A stretch of 43,971 nt of DNA, taken from the NCBI GenBank assembly GCA_016191785.1, contig JACPVJ010000062.1:1-43971 (forward strand). Direction: 5' to 3'. This document shows, piece by piece, positions 27,580 to 35,286 of this stretch (its first letter is position 1; the number at the start of each line of letters is the position of its first letter). The DNA comes from Myxococcales bacterium (GTDB taxonomy: Bacteria > Myxococcota_A > Polyangia > Polyangiales > Polyangiaceae). The notes below the pieces were generated by a model, which ran no database searches, was not told the DNA's origin, and was given only the letters and a program-made list of their open reading frames with translations. Both the position numbers and the translations under genes were made by a program.

Positions 27580-28806
27580 TCACTTCGCCAGGGCGGCGAT
27601 CTCCGATGCGGACAGCACGCGCTTGTAGATGCGGACGTCGTCGAGCACCGCGTCCATCTGGTAGCCGAAGTAGAGGGTCTTCGTCAGCGCGAAGTTTGCG
27701 GGCTTGAGCTGCGCCTTCGTGGGAATGCCGTTGAAGTAGGCCTGCATCATCTTGGCGTCGGCCACCATGGTCACGTGGAGCCACGTGCCCAGGCTCAGGA
27801 GCTTCAAGAAACACAGCTGATCGTGGCCCGGCACCGAGTCGATGCAGACCCCGAGGTCCGTGGCGACCCAGGCCTCGAGATCGTCGATGCCGAAGGGGTC
27901 GTGATCGAAGAGGAACCCCATGCTTGGTGGCGCGGCGTTCACCTTGACCCACAGCGCAACCGTGACGCCTGTGGCTTGGCTGATCGCCCCGAGACTCGCG
28001 GTCGGGCCGACGGCGAAGGTGCCAGACGTGGAGTTGACGACCAGGCCACTCCCGGTGTGTCCCACCCCCGCCTTCACGGCGGCGCCCTGAAGCTGCCCGT
28101 GGTTGCCGTAGGTGGACAGGTCTGGCACCGCCGCGCTCTGAGTACCCTCGAAGTCGAACCAAGCCACCAGGTCGCCTTGGCCCGCGTCGGTCCCGGAATC
28201 GGACGCAGCCTCTGGGCCCGCGTCGGTGCTGGTCTCGGCGGGCGCATCTTGCCCCGCGTCGTTCGTCGGCTGGCCGCACCCGCCCGGGGTGGTGCACGCT
28301 TCGGGGTCCGGCAGCTTGGCGCTGCGGCACTCACCCTGGAAGCAGGTCTGATCGTCCGCGCAGAGCTTGCCCAGGCAGCTCGAGCTCAGCTCGATGGGAA
28401 GGTCGAGGGGCGTGTGGGGCACGAAGCGCAGCGCTCGCCGCGCGACCACGCAGAAGTCGGCGGGGTTCTTCGGATCGCAGGCGCTCGCGGGCTGGCCGCC
28501 GACGGTGGTGATGGCCTGGAGCGTGACCTCGTCGCTGTCGTCGCCGCTGGGCACCACCACCAGCGAGCCGATTCGCCCGTTCGCGTCTTTGCAGCCCTTC
28601 CGGCTCGACACCGGCGGCTTGTCACTGATCGTGGCCAGGGCGCCGACGCTCAGCGTGGTCTCCGACACCTGGGGGCAAGCGACGTCGGTGCTCAGCGTGA
28701 CCGTGATCTGGGTGGGCTCGCGGCAACCCGAGAACAGCACGGGCACCACCACGGCTAGCAGCGCACCTGTGCGAGCCCAACCGAGTGCGTGCCGCCTCCG
28801 GAGCAT
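27580..28806 (-). CDS. LamG-domain lipoprotein
   Basis: A 408-residue predicted lipoprotein: RRR, a hydrophobic stretch and the lipobox LFSGC near residue 27. Residues about 30-170 contain several Cys and a short beta-rich domain, followed by an Asp/Ala/Thr-rich linker (DAGQDAPAETSTDAGPEAASDSG). Residues 205-405 form a LamG/concanavalin-like jelly roll (LVAWFDFEG ... GNHGQLQGAA ... LDDVRIYKRVLSASEIAAL). Such domains bind carbohydrate or protein ligands. It lies 3 bp upstream of kinase A on the same strand, so it is likely the first gene of that operon and could be an outer-surface ligand-binding partner. A TATGCT hexamer lies 8 nt before the ATG with no ribosome site. Confidence 0.85.
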   Translation of the reverse strand: MLRRRHALGWARTGALLAVVVPVLFSGCREPTQITVTLSTDVACPQVSETTLSVGALATISDKPPVSSRKGCKDANGRIGSLVVVPSGDDSDEVTLQAITTVGGQPASACDPKNPADFCVVARRALRFVPHTPLDLPIELSSSCLGKLCADDQTCFQGECRSAKLPDPEACTTPGGCGQPTNDAGQDAPAETSTDAGPEAASDSGTDAGQGDLVAWFDFEGTQSAAVPDLSTYGNHGQLQGAAVKAGVGHTGSGLVVNSTSGTFAVGPTASLGAISQATGVTVALWVKVNAAPPSMGFLFDHDPFGIDDLEAWVATDLGVCIDSVPGHDQLCFLKLLSLGTWLHVTMVADAKMMQAYFNGIPTKAQLKPANFALTKTLYFGYQMDAVLDDVRIYKRVLSASEIAALAK

Positions 28807-28814
28807 TACTCACG

Positions 28815-28820
28815 AGCATA
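28815..28820 (-). promoter_or_regulatory. Putative -10 hexamer (leaderless start) of the LamG-kinase-PEGA operon
   Basis: TATGCT on the minus strand, 8 nt before the ATG at 28806, with no Shine-Dalgarno between. It is the same arrangement as at 260 and 29875. Confidence 0.4.
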
Positions 28821-28910
28821 GCGCGCCCGCCCGATCGGCGCGACGCCTTCGACCCCGCTTGGCGCCTGCTCGGGCGAAACCCCCACGAACGCGCGTGCAG
28901 CGGCCCGCAC

Positions 28911-29867
28911 TCAGCCCTCGGGCAACAGCCGCTCGAACAGCTTCAAGAGCCGCCGCTTGGTTCCCGTACGCAGCTGCCCCAACGTGCGGGCCAGCGCGCC
29001 TTCGCGCCTCTGCCCCAGGGTGACCGTTTGACCGACGCGAATCCGCCCGCCGCGGGGGATGCTGGCATACACACCCAAAGTGCGCTCGGTTTCCCGGGCG
29101 ATCACCTTCATCACACGGGCGTCGGCGGGTAGATCGAGCTGGGGGCGAGCGGGCATCGAGCAGCGCGGTGTAACGCACTCGACGCGCGCGCGGGCAGAGC
29201 CGAGGGACAGGGTCGACGCGACCCAGCCGTGCTCGAGGAAGCCCTCGCCGTCGGTGTGGAGCAGCACGTTCGGCCGGAAACGCTGTGGATCGAAGCTCAC
29301 GTCGGGGGCCGCGGCCCGCAGCGCCGCGAGGCTCGAGGTGGTGAGCAGGTGCAGCGGATAGACGTCGAAGTAGCTCCCGGGCGGCGTGGCGAAGGCGCTC
29401 AGCAGCGCCAAGAAGCCCAACGGGAGCATCGAGAGATCGGGCAGCGGCTCCCCCGGCTCGAGCCCGAAGACTCGGCGCAGCTCGGCCTTGTCGGCCTGCA
29501 GCGCGCGGAAGTGGCCGAGCTCGCGCGTGGGGCGCAGCGGCACGAGGGACACCGGGTGCTCGACCAAGTCGGACAGCCGGCGGTGCACGCTCGGGTCGCT
29601 ACTCGAGATCTCGTCGCCGTTCGGAAAGCCGATGGCCACCGGCGGGACCCGCGCTGGAGCTTGCCGAGGCTGGGGCTCATCGAGGAAGCGCGCGCGGAGC
29701 CGGAGCAGGGCAGGGAGCTTCTTGGCGCTGGTGAGGGTGTGCTTGTCGTCGTCCCGCACCGCCCAGAGGCGATCCCCCACGATGCCGCGGCGCTCGAGCT
29801 CGGCGACCTCGAGCCGCTCGCCCGCCATCGACTTGACCGGGTAGCGCCAGAGCTGGGTGGCGATCAT
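28911..29867 (-). CDS. MOSC-domain molybdenum-sulfur carrier-like protein
   Basis: A 318-residue cytoplasmic protein. The N-terminal beta-barrel domain begins IATQLWRYPVKSMAGERLEVAEL, the usual opening of YcbX/MOSC proteins. The C-terminal MOSC domain contains the conserved Cys in ECVTPRCSMP and the late IPRGGRIRVGQTV segment. MOSC proteins bind sulfurated molybdenum cofactor or act as reductases of N-hydroxylated bases with a partner. I chose the ATG at 29867 (TATGCT 7 nt upstream) over the open frame to 30035, because the extra residues are low-complexity and would overlap the divergent kinase gene. An ATG at 29879 is also possible. Confidence 0.88.
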   Translation of the reverse strand: MIATQLWRYPVKSMAGERLEVAELERRGIVGDRLWAVRDDDKHTLTSAKKLPALLRLRARFLDEPQPRQAPARVPPVAIGFPNGDEISSSDPSVHRRLSDLVEHPVSLVPLRPTRELGHFRALQADKAELRRVFGLEPGEPLPDLSMLPLGFLALLSAFATPPGSYFDVYPLHLLTTSSLAALRAAAPDVSFDPQRFRPNVLLHTDGEGFLEHGWVASTLSLGSARARVECVTPRCSMPARPQLDLPADARVMKVIARETERTLGVYASIPRGGRIRVGQTVTLGQRREGALARTLGQLRTGTKRRLLKLFERLLPEG

Positions 29868-29874
29868 CCCGCCG

Positions 29875-29880
29875 AGCATA
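29875..29880 (-). promoter_or_regulatory. Putative -10 hexamer (leaderless start) of the MOSC gene
   Basis: TATGCT on the minus strand, exactly 7 nt before the ATG at 29867. It is divergent from the kinase B hexamer about 60 bp away. Confidence 0.4.
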
Positions 29881-29940
29881 GCCGACCCGCGTCGTCGGAA
29901 GAGAAGGCTCGACGGCGCGCTCGGCGGCCGCGCGCCGTTG

Positions 29941-29946
29941 TATCCT
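29941..29946 (+). promoter_or_regulatory. Putative -10 hexamer (leaderless start) of kinase B
   Basis: TATCCT lies 6 nt before the GTG at 29953 with only TCCCCC between, so no ribosome site is possible. It supports both the GTG start and leaderless transcription. Confidence 0.4.
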
Positions 29947-29952
29947 TCCCCC

Positions 29953-31605
29953 GTGGCCTTCGTCTGCCCCGAGTGCGCTCGCTCGTTCCCCGCTCCGGGG
30001 TTCTGCACCGAGGATGGCGGCGCGCTGAACGACAATGCGTTCTGCCCGCTCTTGGGCTCGACGGTCGGCAGCTATCGCGTGGCGACGCTGATCGGGCAGG
30101 GTGGCATGGGCGAGGTGTACCGCGGCGTGCATCCCGAGATCGGCAGCCGAGTCGCCATCAAGGTGCTCTCGACCGACGCGGCGCGGGCGCCGAGCGTGGC
30201 CGAGCGCTTCTTCGCCGAGGCCCGAGCCGTCAACGTGGTGCGCCACGAGGGCATCGTCAGCGTGCTCGATCTGAGCCGCTTGCCCGACGGTCGCCCGTAC
30301 ATCGTGATGGAGTACCTGGAGGGGGCGCCCCTCACCCGCGTGCTCGAGCTGCACCGACCGGTGCCGTTGGGCGCCATGTTGCAGATCTTGCTGAACGTGC
30401 TCGACGCGCTGAGCGCGGCCCACGCGCAAGGCATCACCCACCGCGACATGAAGCCCGACAACATCTTCGTGACCAGCACCGGGCGCACCAAGGTGCTGGA
30501 CTTCGGCATCGCCAAGCTGCGCCCCGACATCGCCGGTGTGAGCGGCGCCACCAAGACCGGCGCGCTCCTTGGCACGCCCTACTACATGTCGCCCGAGCAG
30601 GCTCGCGGCCAGGCGGTCGATCACCGGTCGGACATCTACTCGGTGGGCGTGATCGCCTACGAAGGCTTCACCGGCAAGCGCCCGTTCGACGCCGAGAACC
30701 TGTACGACCTGTTGCGACAGCACATCGAGGTTCCGCCCCAGAGCCTGCGCGAGCTGCGCCCCGAGATCCCGCCGGCCCTCGAGAGCGTGGTGCTGCGCGC
30801 GCTGGAGAAGGCCCCGGGGCAACGCTTTCAGACGCTCGAGCTCCTGGCCGCGGCGCTGCGCCAGACCGCGCCGTTCCTCGCTCCGACGAGCTTCGTGACG
30901 CTCACCGGTGAGCCCAGCAGCTTGCCGCGCCCGGTGCTGGCGGCGGGTGCCCACGCGGCACCGACCGCGCCGACTGCGCCCGGCTACGCCGCCACGTTGC
31001 CCGAGCAGAGCGTCTCGCCGAAGCGAGGGCTCGGCGGTGTCGCCTGGGCAGCGATCGCGGTGGTCGTGCTGGGAGTCGCGACGGTCGTCTCGGCCGCGGT
31101 CGCGCTGGTGGTCTTCGGCGATCGCGACACCGTGACGGTCGTCGAGACGGGGCCCTCGTCCCGCGGAGCGACGCCGGCGGCTCCGGAAGCCCCGGCGAAA
31201 GGGGTGACCAGTCTGAAACGGGTCGAGGCGGTGCAGTTCCTGCCAAAGGCCCTCGAGCTGGCCCGAAGACAGGTCCCGGGAGCGGAGCTGTCGTCGCTGT
31301 CCGTCGACAGCCCCGAAGCGGACGGCAGCGTCGACTTTCCGAAGAGCGACGGGACCATCTCCTACACCTTCGTGCACGGCGAGCAGATCGTCTCGGTGAC
31401 GCTGGGTGGCGAAGCGCCGGTCGTCGCCAAGTCCCCCGTCTTCAATCCGATGGTCGCGAAAGTGCGCCCTCCACGCTGCAGTATCGGGAAGGTGCTCAAG
31501 GCCTCGGGTGCGCGCGGCGAGGACATCGTGGTGAGCTACGGGCCCGCCGCAACCTGGACCGTGATGGGCGGCGACGACGTGAGCATGGTGCCGGATGATT
31601 GCTGA
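29953..31605 (+). CDS. Hanks-type Ser/Thr protein kinase with N-terminal Cys motif (kinase B)
   Basis: A 550-residue membrane kinase from the GTG at 29953; longer versions of the frame would overlap the divergent MOSC gene. It opens with a zinc-ribbon-like Cys set (Cys5, Cys8, Cys18, Cys31; FVCPECARSF). The catalytic domain (about 40-300) has GQGGMGEVY, Lys70 in VAIK, HRDMKPDN with Asp165, DFG at 183-185 and SPEQ; it should be active. A transmembrane helix lies at about 360-390 (AAIAVVVLGVATVVSAAVALVVF), followed by an extracytoplasmic domain of about 150 residues with two Cys near its end (PPRCSIG and DDC), possibly a disulfide. That domain is not one I recognise. No PEGA gene follows, unlike the other two kinases. 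Confidence 0.93.
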   Translation: MAFVCPECARSFPAPGFCTEDGGALNDNAFCPLLGSTVGSYRVATLIGQGGMGEVYRGVHPEIGSRVAIKVLSTDAARAPSVAERFFAEARAVNVVRHEGIVSVLDLSRLPDGRPYIVMEYLEGAPLTRVLELHRPVPLGAMLQILLNVLDALSAAHAQGITHRDMKPDNIFVTSTGRTKVLDFGIAKLRPDIAGVSGATKTGALLGTPYYMSPEQARGQAVDHRSDIYSVGVIAYEGFTGKRPFDAENLYDLLRQHIEVPPQSLRELRPEIPPALESVVLRALEKAPGQRFQTLELLAAALRQTAPFLAPTSFVTLTGEPSSLPRPVLAAGAHAAPTAPTAPGYAATLPEQSVSPKRGLGGVAWAAIAVVVLGVATVVSAAVALVVFGDRDTVTVVETGPSSRGATPAAPEAPAKGVTSLKRVEAVQFLPKALELARRQVPGAELSSLSVDSPEADGSVDFPKSDGTISYTFVHGEQIVSVTLGGEAPVVAKSPVFNPMVAKVRPPRCSIGKVLKASGARGEDIVVSYGPAATWTVMGGDDVSMVPDDC

Positions 31606-32820
31606 CTAGAGCGGCTCGAGGTGCACTTCCAAGAGATCGAGATCCGCGTACTCCGACGGGCTCTGCAGCGCGTAGCGGATCCGCAGCCACTTGGCGTTCG
31701 CGGGAGACGTGCCGGTGAGGGGCGGGTCTGCGCTCCAGGCCCAGCTGTCGGGCGTCCACGCCCCGAACTGCGCGTCGATCTGCTGATCGGCGGCGTCGTA
31801 GAAGATCAGTGCGGTCTGCCCGATGTTGCTCGCGTTGCGGCTCCAGCTGGTCACGCGATACTGCCGGCCCGGCAGCGCGCTGATGGGCGGCGTTTGCGCG
31901 TACACCCCCGGGTACTGGCAGCCGCCGACGAATCCGGTCGTGTGCAGCCTGAGCCCCCAGCTTCCGCCGCCCGGCGCGGGGTACTGCTCGCGTGACGCCG
32001 ACCAGGTGCCGTCGGTCGGGCAGTTCTGCCACGACTGCCAACCGCCGGCGGGGAAGTCGGACGTCGCCTCGAAGCTGTTCTTGTAGATCGGCGGACAGTC
32101 GACCGGGCTGCAGCCGCAGACGTTCGCCGTCCCGAGCCCACCGCAGGTCTTTGGCGCCTTGCAGGTTCCGCAATCCAGACTGCCGCCGCAGCCGTCCGGG
32201 AGGGCGCCGCAGTTCTTGCCCTGGGCCGCGCAGGTGGTCGGCTCGCAGGCGCAGACGTTGGGGGTGCCGCCCGCGCCACACTTCTTGCCCGCCGGGCACG
32301 CGCCGCAGCTCAGGCTGCCGCCGCACCCGTCGGAGACGGTCCCGCAGTCTTTGCCCAGCGACGCGCAGGTCGCGGCCACGCAGCTGCACTGGTTGGGCTG
32401 CCCGCCGGCGCCGCAGGCCTTCGGGCTGGGGCACCCCCCGCAGTCCAGTGACTTCCCGCAGCCGTCGCCGATCAGGCCGCACTCGGCGCCGGCCGCTGCG
32501 CAGCTCGTCGGCGTGCAGGCTCCGACGCCGCAGAAGTTGGGCCCCGCCGCGCCGCAGGTCTCGCCGCTCGCGCAGGTTCCACACTCGATGACCTTGTCGC
32601 AGCCGTCGCTGGTGGCGCCGCAGTTCGCGCCCAGGTCCTTGCAGGACTTCGGCGAGCAGGCCCAAGAGCCGTCGGCGAGCCCTGCCGCGTCGGGGTTTCC
32701 CCCCGCGTCCTTCTTGGTCGTCGGCTCGCTGTCGGCCGCATCGACGCCCAGGCAGCTCGACGCCAGCGCCGCGCATGCCAAGGCAAGCACGACCACGGCA
32801 GCCGGGCGCAGGCGCGACAT
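31606..32820 (-). CDS. Cys-rich repeat lipoprotein with jelly-roll C-terminus
   Basis: A 404-residue predicted lipoprotein: hydrophobic signal AAVVVLALACAALASSC with lipobox LASSC near residue 23, which fixes the ATG at 32820; the frame is open further upstream but reads as shadow. An Asp/Ala-rich spacer is followed by four Cys-rich repeats of about 45 residues (positions about 53-235), each with eight or nine Cys and a central DGCG. The last ~165 residues (NSFEATSDFPAGGWQSW to the end) look like a carbohydrate-binding jelly roll with two Cys. The likely place is the outer surface. A TATCCT hexamer lies 9 nt upstream. Its stop codon abuts that of kinase B. Confidence 0.85.
   Translation of the reverse strand: MSRLRPAAVVVLALACAALASSCLGVDAADSEPTTKKDAGGNPDAAGLADGSWACSPKSCKDLGANCGATSDGCDKVIECGTCASGETCGAAGPNFCGVGACTPTSCAAAGAECGLIGDGCGKSLDCGGCPSPKACGAGGQPNQCSCVAATCASLGKDCGTVSDGCGGSLSCGACPAGKKCGAGGTPNVCACEPTTCAAQGKNCGALPDGCGGSLDCGTCKAPKTCGGLGTANVCGCSPVDCPPIYKNSFEATSDFPAGGWQSWQNCPTDGTWSASREQYPAPGGGSWGLRLHTTGFVGGCQYPGVYAQTPPISALPGRQYRVTSWSRNASNIGQTALIFYDAADQQIDAQFGAWTPDSWAWSADPPLTGTSPANAKWLRIRYALQSPSEYADLDLLEVHLEPL
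32113..32662 (-). repeat. Four tandem Cys-rich repeats
   Basis: Four units of about 135 bp, plus the beginning of a fifth, within the Cys-rich lipoprotein gene. Each encodes C-x3-[TS]C-x5-G-x2-CG-x4-DGC-x5-CG-x-C and then a KxCGxxGxPNxC-type end. Strict Cys spacing with varied residues between suggests disulfide-bonded mini-domains, as in many myxobacterial surface proteins. Confidence 0.8.
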
Positions 32821-32905
32821 CGACCGCCGAGGATAGCACGGGCGCCGCGCCGGCCCCGAGGGGTGCGGACATTGTGCTAGCCTGGTCCCGACGGAGGGGC
32901 GGACG

Positions 32906-33616
32906 ATGGCCCACGATCCCGAGCAACTCAACGTGCTCGTCATCGATGACGACGAAGACCTGCGACGCATGCTGGTGGACGTGGTCACCAGCCGCGGGCA
33001 CCAGGCGCTGCCGGCGGGCTCGGCGGAAGAGGGCATGGCCCTGTTGCCGCTCTGGACGTTCCAGGTCGCGTTCCTCGATCAGGGGCTGCCGGGGATGGAG
33101 GGCCTGGTCTTGGGCGAGTTTCTCCGAAAGAACAACCCCGACATGACGATCGCGCTCGTGACCGGTGAAGACGAGCCGCGCATCGAACGGCTGGCGCGCC
33201 ATCTGGCCATCACGTTCATCGCCAAGCCCTTCGAGGTGCGCCAGATCCAGGCGGTGCTCGACGACGCGGTCTCGAGCGCCCACGTTCGCAGCGTGCGCCG
33301 GCATCGCCAAGAAGACGCCGACTTCGCGCCGCCCCTCGCGCGATTCGCGACCGAGATGACCGCCGCCTTCGACATGCCGCACGTGCCGGATCGAGTCGCC
33401 GAGCGCTTGGTGGCCACCATCAAGCGCAAGCTCTCGGACCTCCGGTCGGTCGGGCGCTATACCGAGCGTGACCGGGTGCTGGCGCTCTCGGGGCTCTTGG
33501 CGGCGCGCGTCTTGGGAATCGACCTCCCCAAGACCCACGCCGGTCATTCGCTGTACGAAGAGTACGACCAGATCATGCGCCAACAGGGTCGGCGCACCGA
33601 GTTCGAAGAGAGTTGA
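32906..33616 (+). CDS. Orphan response regulator (REC plus unassigned C-terminus)
   Basis: A 236-residue cytoplasmic protein. The receiver domain (about 10-125) has the acidic pair in VIDDDEDL, phosphoacceptor Asp58 in VAFLDQGLPG, Thr near LVTGEDE and Lys107 in FIAKPFE, so phosphorylation should work. The ~110-residue C-terminal part (HRQEDADFAPPLARFATEMTAAF onward) is helical with no helix-turn-helix or enzyme motif I recognise. The ATG has a good ribosome site (GGAGGGG). No histidine kinase is adjacent; the nearest in the window is the hybrid kinase at 11909-14152. Its stop codon abuts that of the PilZ gene. Confidence 0.88.
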   Translation: MAHDPEQLNVLVIDDDEDLRRMLVDVVTSRGHQALPAGSAEEGMALLPLWTFQVAFLDQGLPGMEGLVLGEFLRKNNPDMTIALVTGEDEPRIERLARHLAITFIAKPFEVRQIQAVLDDAVSSAHVRSVRRHRQEDADFAPPLARFATEMTAAFDMPHVPDRVAERLVATIKRKLSDLRSVGRYTERDRVLALSGLLAARVLGIDLPKTHAGHSLYEEYDQIMRQQGRRTEFEES

Positions 33617-33958
33617 TCAGGCGGCGCGGCGCCGGGGCGTGGCCACCTGCTGCTCGTGCATGCAGTCGAACAAGAAGTCGGTGAGGCGGGCCTCGGACAC
33701 CTCTTCCAGCGCGATGAACGAGTACGCCACGCGGTTTCCGCGTTCGCCGACTCGCCGGGCCAAGAGGTGCACCGGGCCGTCGTTCAAGAGCAGCGTCGCC
33801 CGCAGATAGGGCCAGGGGGTCTGCTTCAGTGCCCGCGGCACGCACAAGAGAAGCCCCGTCTGCGACAGCTCGGTGCACTTGAGCGTGTAGCTCGTCTTGC
33901 CCTGCCGAGCGGTCAGCACGACGTTCGTCTTGGTGCGGGGGCTGCTTCGCTTCTCCAT
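33617..33958 (-). CDS. PilZ-domain protein, possible c-di-GMP receptor
   Basis: A 113-residue single-domain protein. The ATG at 33958 follows GGAGG at good spacing and begins right at the domain; the frame is open a further 23 codons upstream. The RxxxR motif is present as Arg4-Arg8 (RSSPR). The second motif, normally (D/N)xSxxG, reads ELSQTG (30-35), with Glu for Asp/Asn, so binding is plausible but may be weakened. The hydrophobic beta strands (GLLLCVPRAL, PVHLLARRVG, VAYSFIAL) fit. Pairs of GTCCGGAT lie in its upstream region. Confidence 0.8.
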   Translation of the reverse strand: MEKRSSPRTKTNVVLTARQGKTSYTLKCTELSQTGLLLCVPRALKQTPWPYLRATLLLNDGPVHLLARRVGERGNRVAYSFIALEEVSEARLTDFLFDCMHEQQVATPRRRAA

Positions 33959-34045
33959 TTCGACCTCCGAGTCACTCCTTTGCACGCCTCGTGCCGACGC
34001 AATCGATGCGAGAACCCGCGAGATCAATCAGCGGGATCCTCGTGC

Positions 34046-34075
34046 GTCCGGATGGCGATTTCGATCTGTCCGGAT
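34046..34075. repeat. Paired GTCCGGAT direct repeats upstream of pilZ
   Basis: Two exact copies of GTCCGGAT start at 34046 and 34068, 22 bp apart (about two helical turns), in the 116-bp gap upstream of the PilZ gene. A similar pair lies at 35228 and 35251. Same-face spacing suggests a protein-binding site. Confidence 0.4.
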
Positions 34076-35151
34076 CATTCCGCCGCGCCTCGACCTCTCT
34101 CGAAGCGGACCACCACGGCTTTGCGCTCGCCGGTGCCGATTTCGATGCTCCCCCCCCGCCGACCGAGCTCGGGGTGGACGAACGCGACGGCATGCTTGCC
34201 GGGCGAAACGGCCACGCCCGTCAGCGGCGTCGACCCGATGGGGCGGCCGTCGAGCACCACGTTCGAGATGGGGATCGAGTTCAGGTTCAGCCACGCCCCC
34301 GCGGCCCGCGGCGGCGCGGCCGGTGCGGCGCGGGGGTTCTCGGGCGGCGGCGTCTCGCCGACCTCCTCGCGGGCCAGCTCGTTCACCGAGATGGGGGCCT
34401 CGGTCGGCGGGAGTGGCGCCGGCGTGGCGGCCCGGCTCGTCGGGCCAGTCGGGAGTGCGAAGTGGACCACGGCGCGCTCGCCCTTGCCCACGCTCAGGCT
34501 GCGACCCGCGCGCTGGTCCGTCGTCGAATCGATCACGTCGATCTGATGGGCGCCCGGCTCGAGCTCGATGCTGCACGGCGTCGCGGCGCACACCGAGCGC
34601 CCGTCGACCAGGACGTGGACGTCGCGCAGCGCCAGCCCGCGCGAGTCGGTGGCGGTGACCACGCTCGCCGTCCTGGCGGAAGCTGCGGTGGGGGCAGCGG
34701 CGAGCCACGCGCACAGAAACAACACCACGCCCGCCCCCACCCCGAGGCCGACGGCGCGGGTCGGGCGGGCCACGCGCAGGGCCCGCGGTGGAGGAGGGGG
34801 GAGGGTCCAGCTGGCCGGCGCCATCGAGGGCGACCGTGTCTCGAGCAGGGTGCGGCGCGCCGCCGGCGGCAGGGTCGACGGCGCCGAGCGGGTCGGAACG
34901 ATGTCGGGTCGGGTGATCTCGTGCGGCGCGGCCCGGCCTCGCGGCGCGGTCGGCGTCCAGGTCGCGCCCGAGGCGGGACCGCGCCCGCCGCGCGGCCGGG
35001 GAGCCGGCGCGGGGAGCCAGATCGGCGCCGGGACAGGGGGCAGCGACGGCAGCCTCGGCGGTGGCGGCAGCGCCTGGAAGATGGGGGTGTACGAGCCGGT
35101 CGACTCGATCTCAGAGAGGTCGAGCTCGATTTCGTCCGCGCGCGAGGCCAC
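34075..35151 (-). CDS. Single-pass membrane PEGA-domain protein
   Basis: A 358-residue protein if started at the GTG at 35151, which has a GAAGG ribosome site; the open frame further upstream runs through the divergent activator gene and is shadow. The N-terminal ~150 residues are Pro/Arg-rich and probably cytoplasmic, with an acidic opening (ADEIELDLSEIES). One transmembrane helix lies near residue 155-180 (VGLGVGAGVVLFLCAWLAAA). Outside are two PEGA-like repeats, one with a CAATPC pair (VLVDGRSVCAATPCSIELEPGAHQI) and one at the end (VVLDGRPIGSTPLTGVAVSPGKHAVAF), joined by a Pro-rich linker. It is divergent from the FHA-sigma-54 activator and may be its membrane partner or target. The function is unknown. 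Confidence 0.75.
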   Translation of the reverse strand: MASRADEIELDLSEIESTGSYTPIFQALPPPPRLPSLPPVPAPIWLPAPAPRPRGGRGPASGATWTPTAPRGRAAPHEITRPDIVPTRSAPSTLPPAARRTLLETRSPSMAPASWTLPPPPPRALRVARPTRAVGLGVGAGVVLFLCAWLAAAPTAASARTASVVTATDSRGLALRDVHVLVDGRSVCAATPCSIELEPGAHQIDVIDSTTDQRAGRSLSVGKGERAVVHFALPTGPTSRAATPAPLPPTEAPISVNELAREEVGETPPPENPRAAPAAPPRAAGAWLNLNSIPISNVVLDGRPIGSTPLTGVAVSPGKHAVAFVHPELGRRGGSIEIGTGERKAVVVRFERGRGAAE

Positions 35152-35227
35152 GGGCCTTCGTCTGCAAGCCGCGGACCACGTGCCGCCACGTCCGAATTCG
35201 CAGAAATCGCTCCCTCGACCCGGCCCC

Positions 35228-35258
35228 GTCCGGACGCCGGGGGAGGCGAAGTCCGGAT
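35228..35258. repeat. Second pair of GTCCGGA repeats, in the divergent PEGA/activator promoter region
   Basis: GTCCGGA starts at 35228 (inside the palindrome CGTCCGGACG, 35227-35236) and at 35251, 23 bp apart. The second copy shares the 10-mer GTCCGGATGG with 34046. The pair ends 29 bp before the activator ATG. Confidence 0.4.
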
Positions 35259-35286
35259 GGGAGATCCGCTGTAAGATGCTCGGCTC

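Noticed and set aside
32821..33583. Minus-strand frames opposite the response regulator
   Set aside because: The plus strand encodes an unmistakable receiver domain with a good ribosome site; the lipoprotein signal at 32820 marks the true start of the minus-strand gene.
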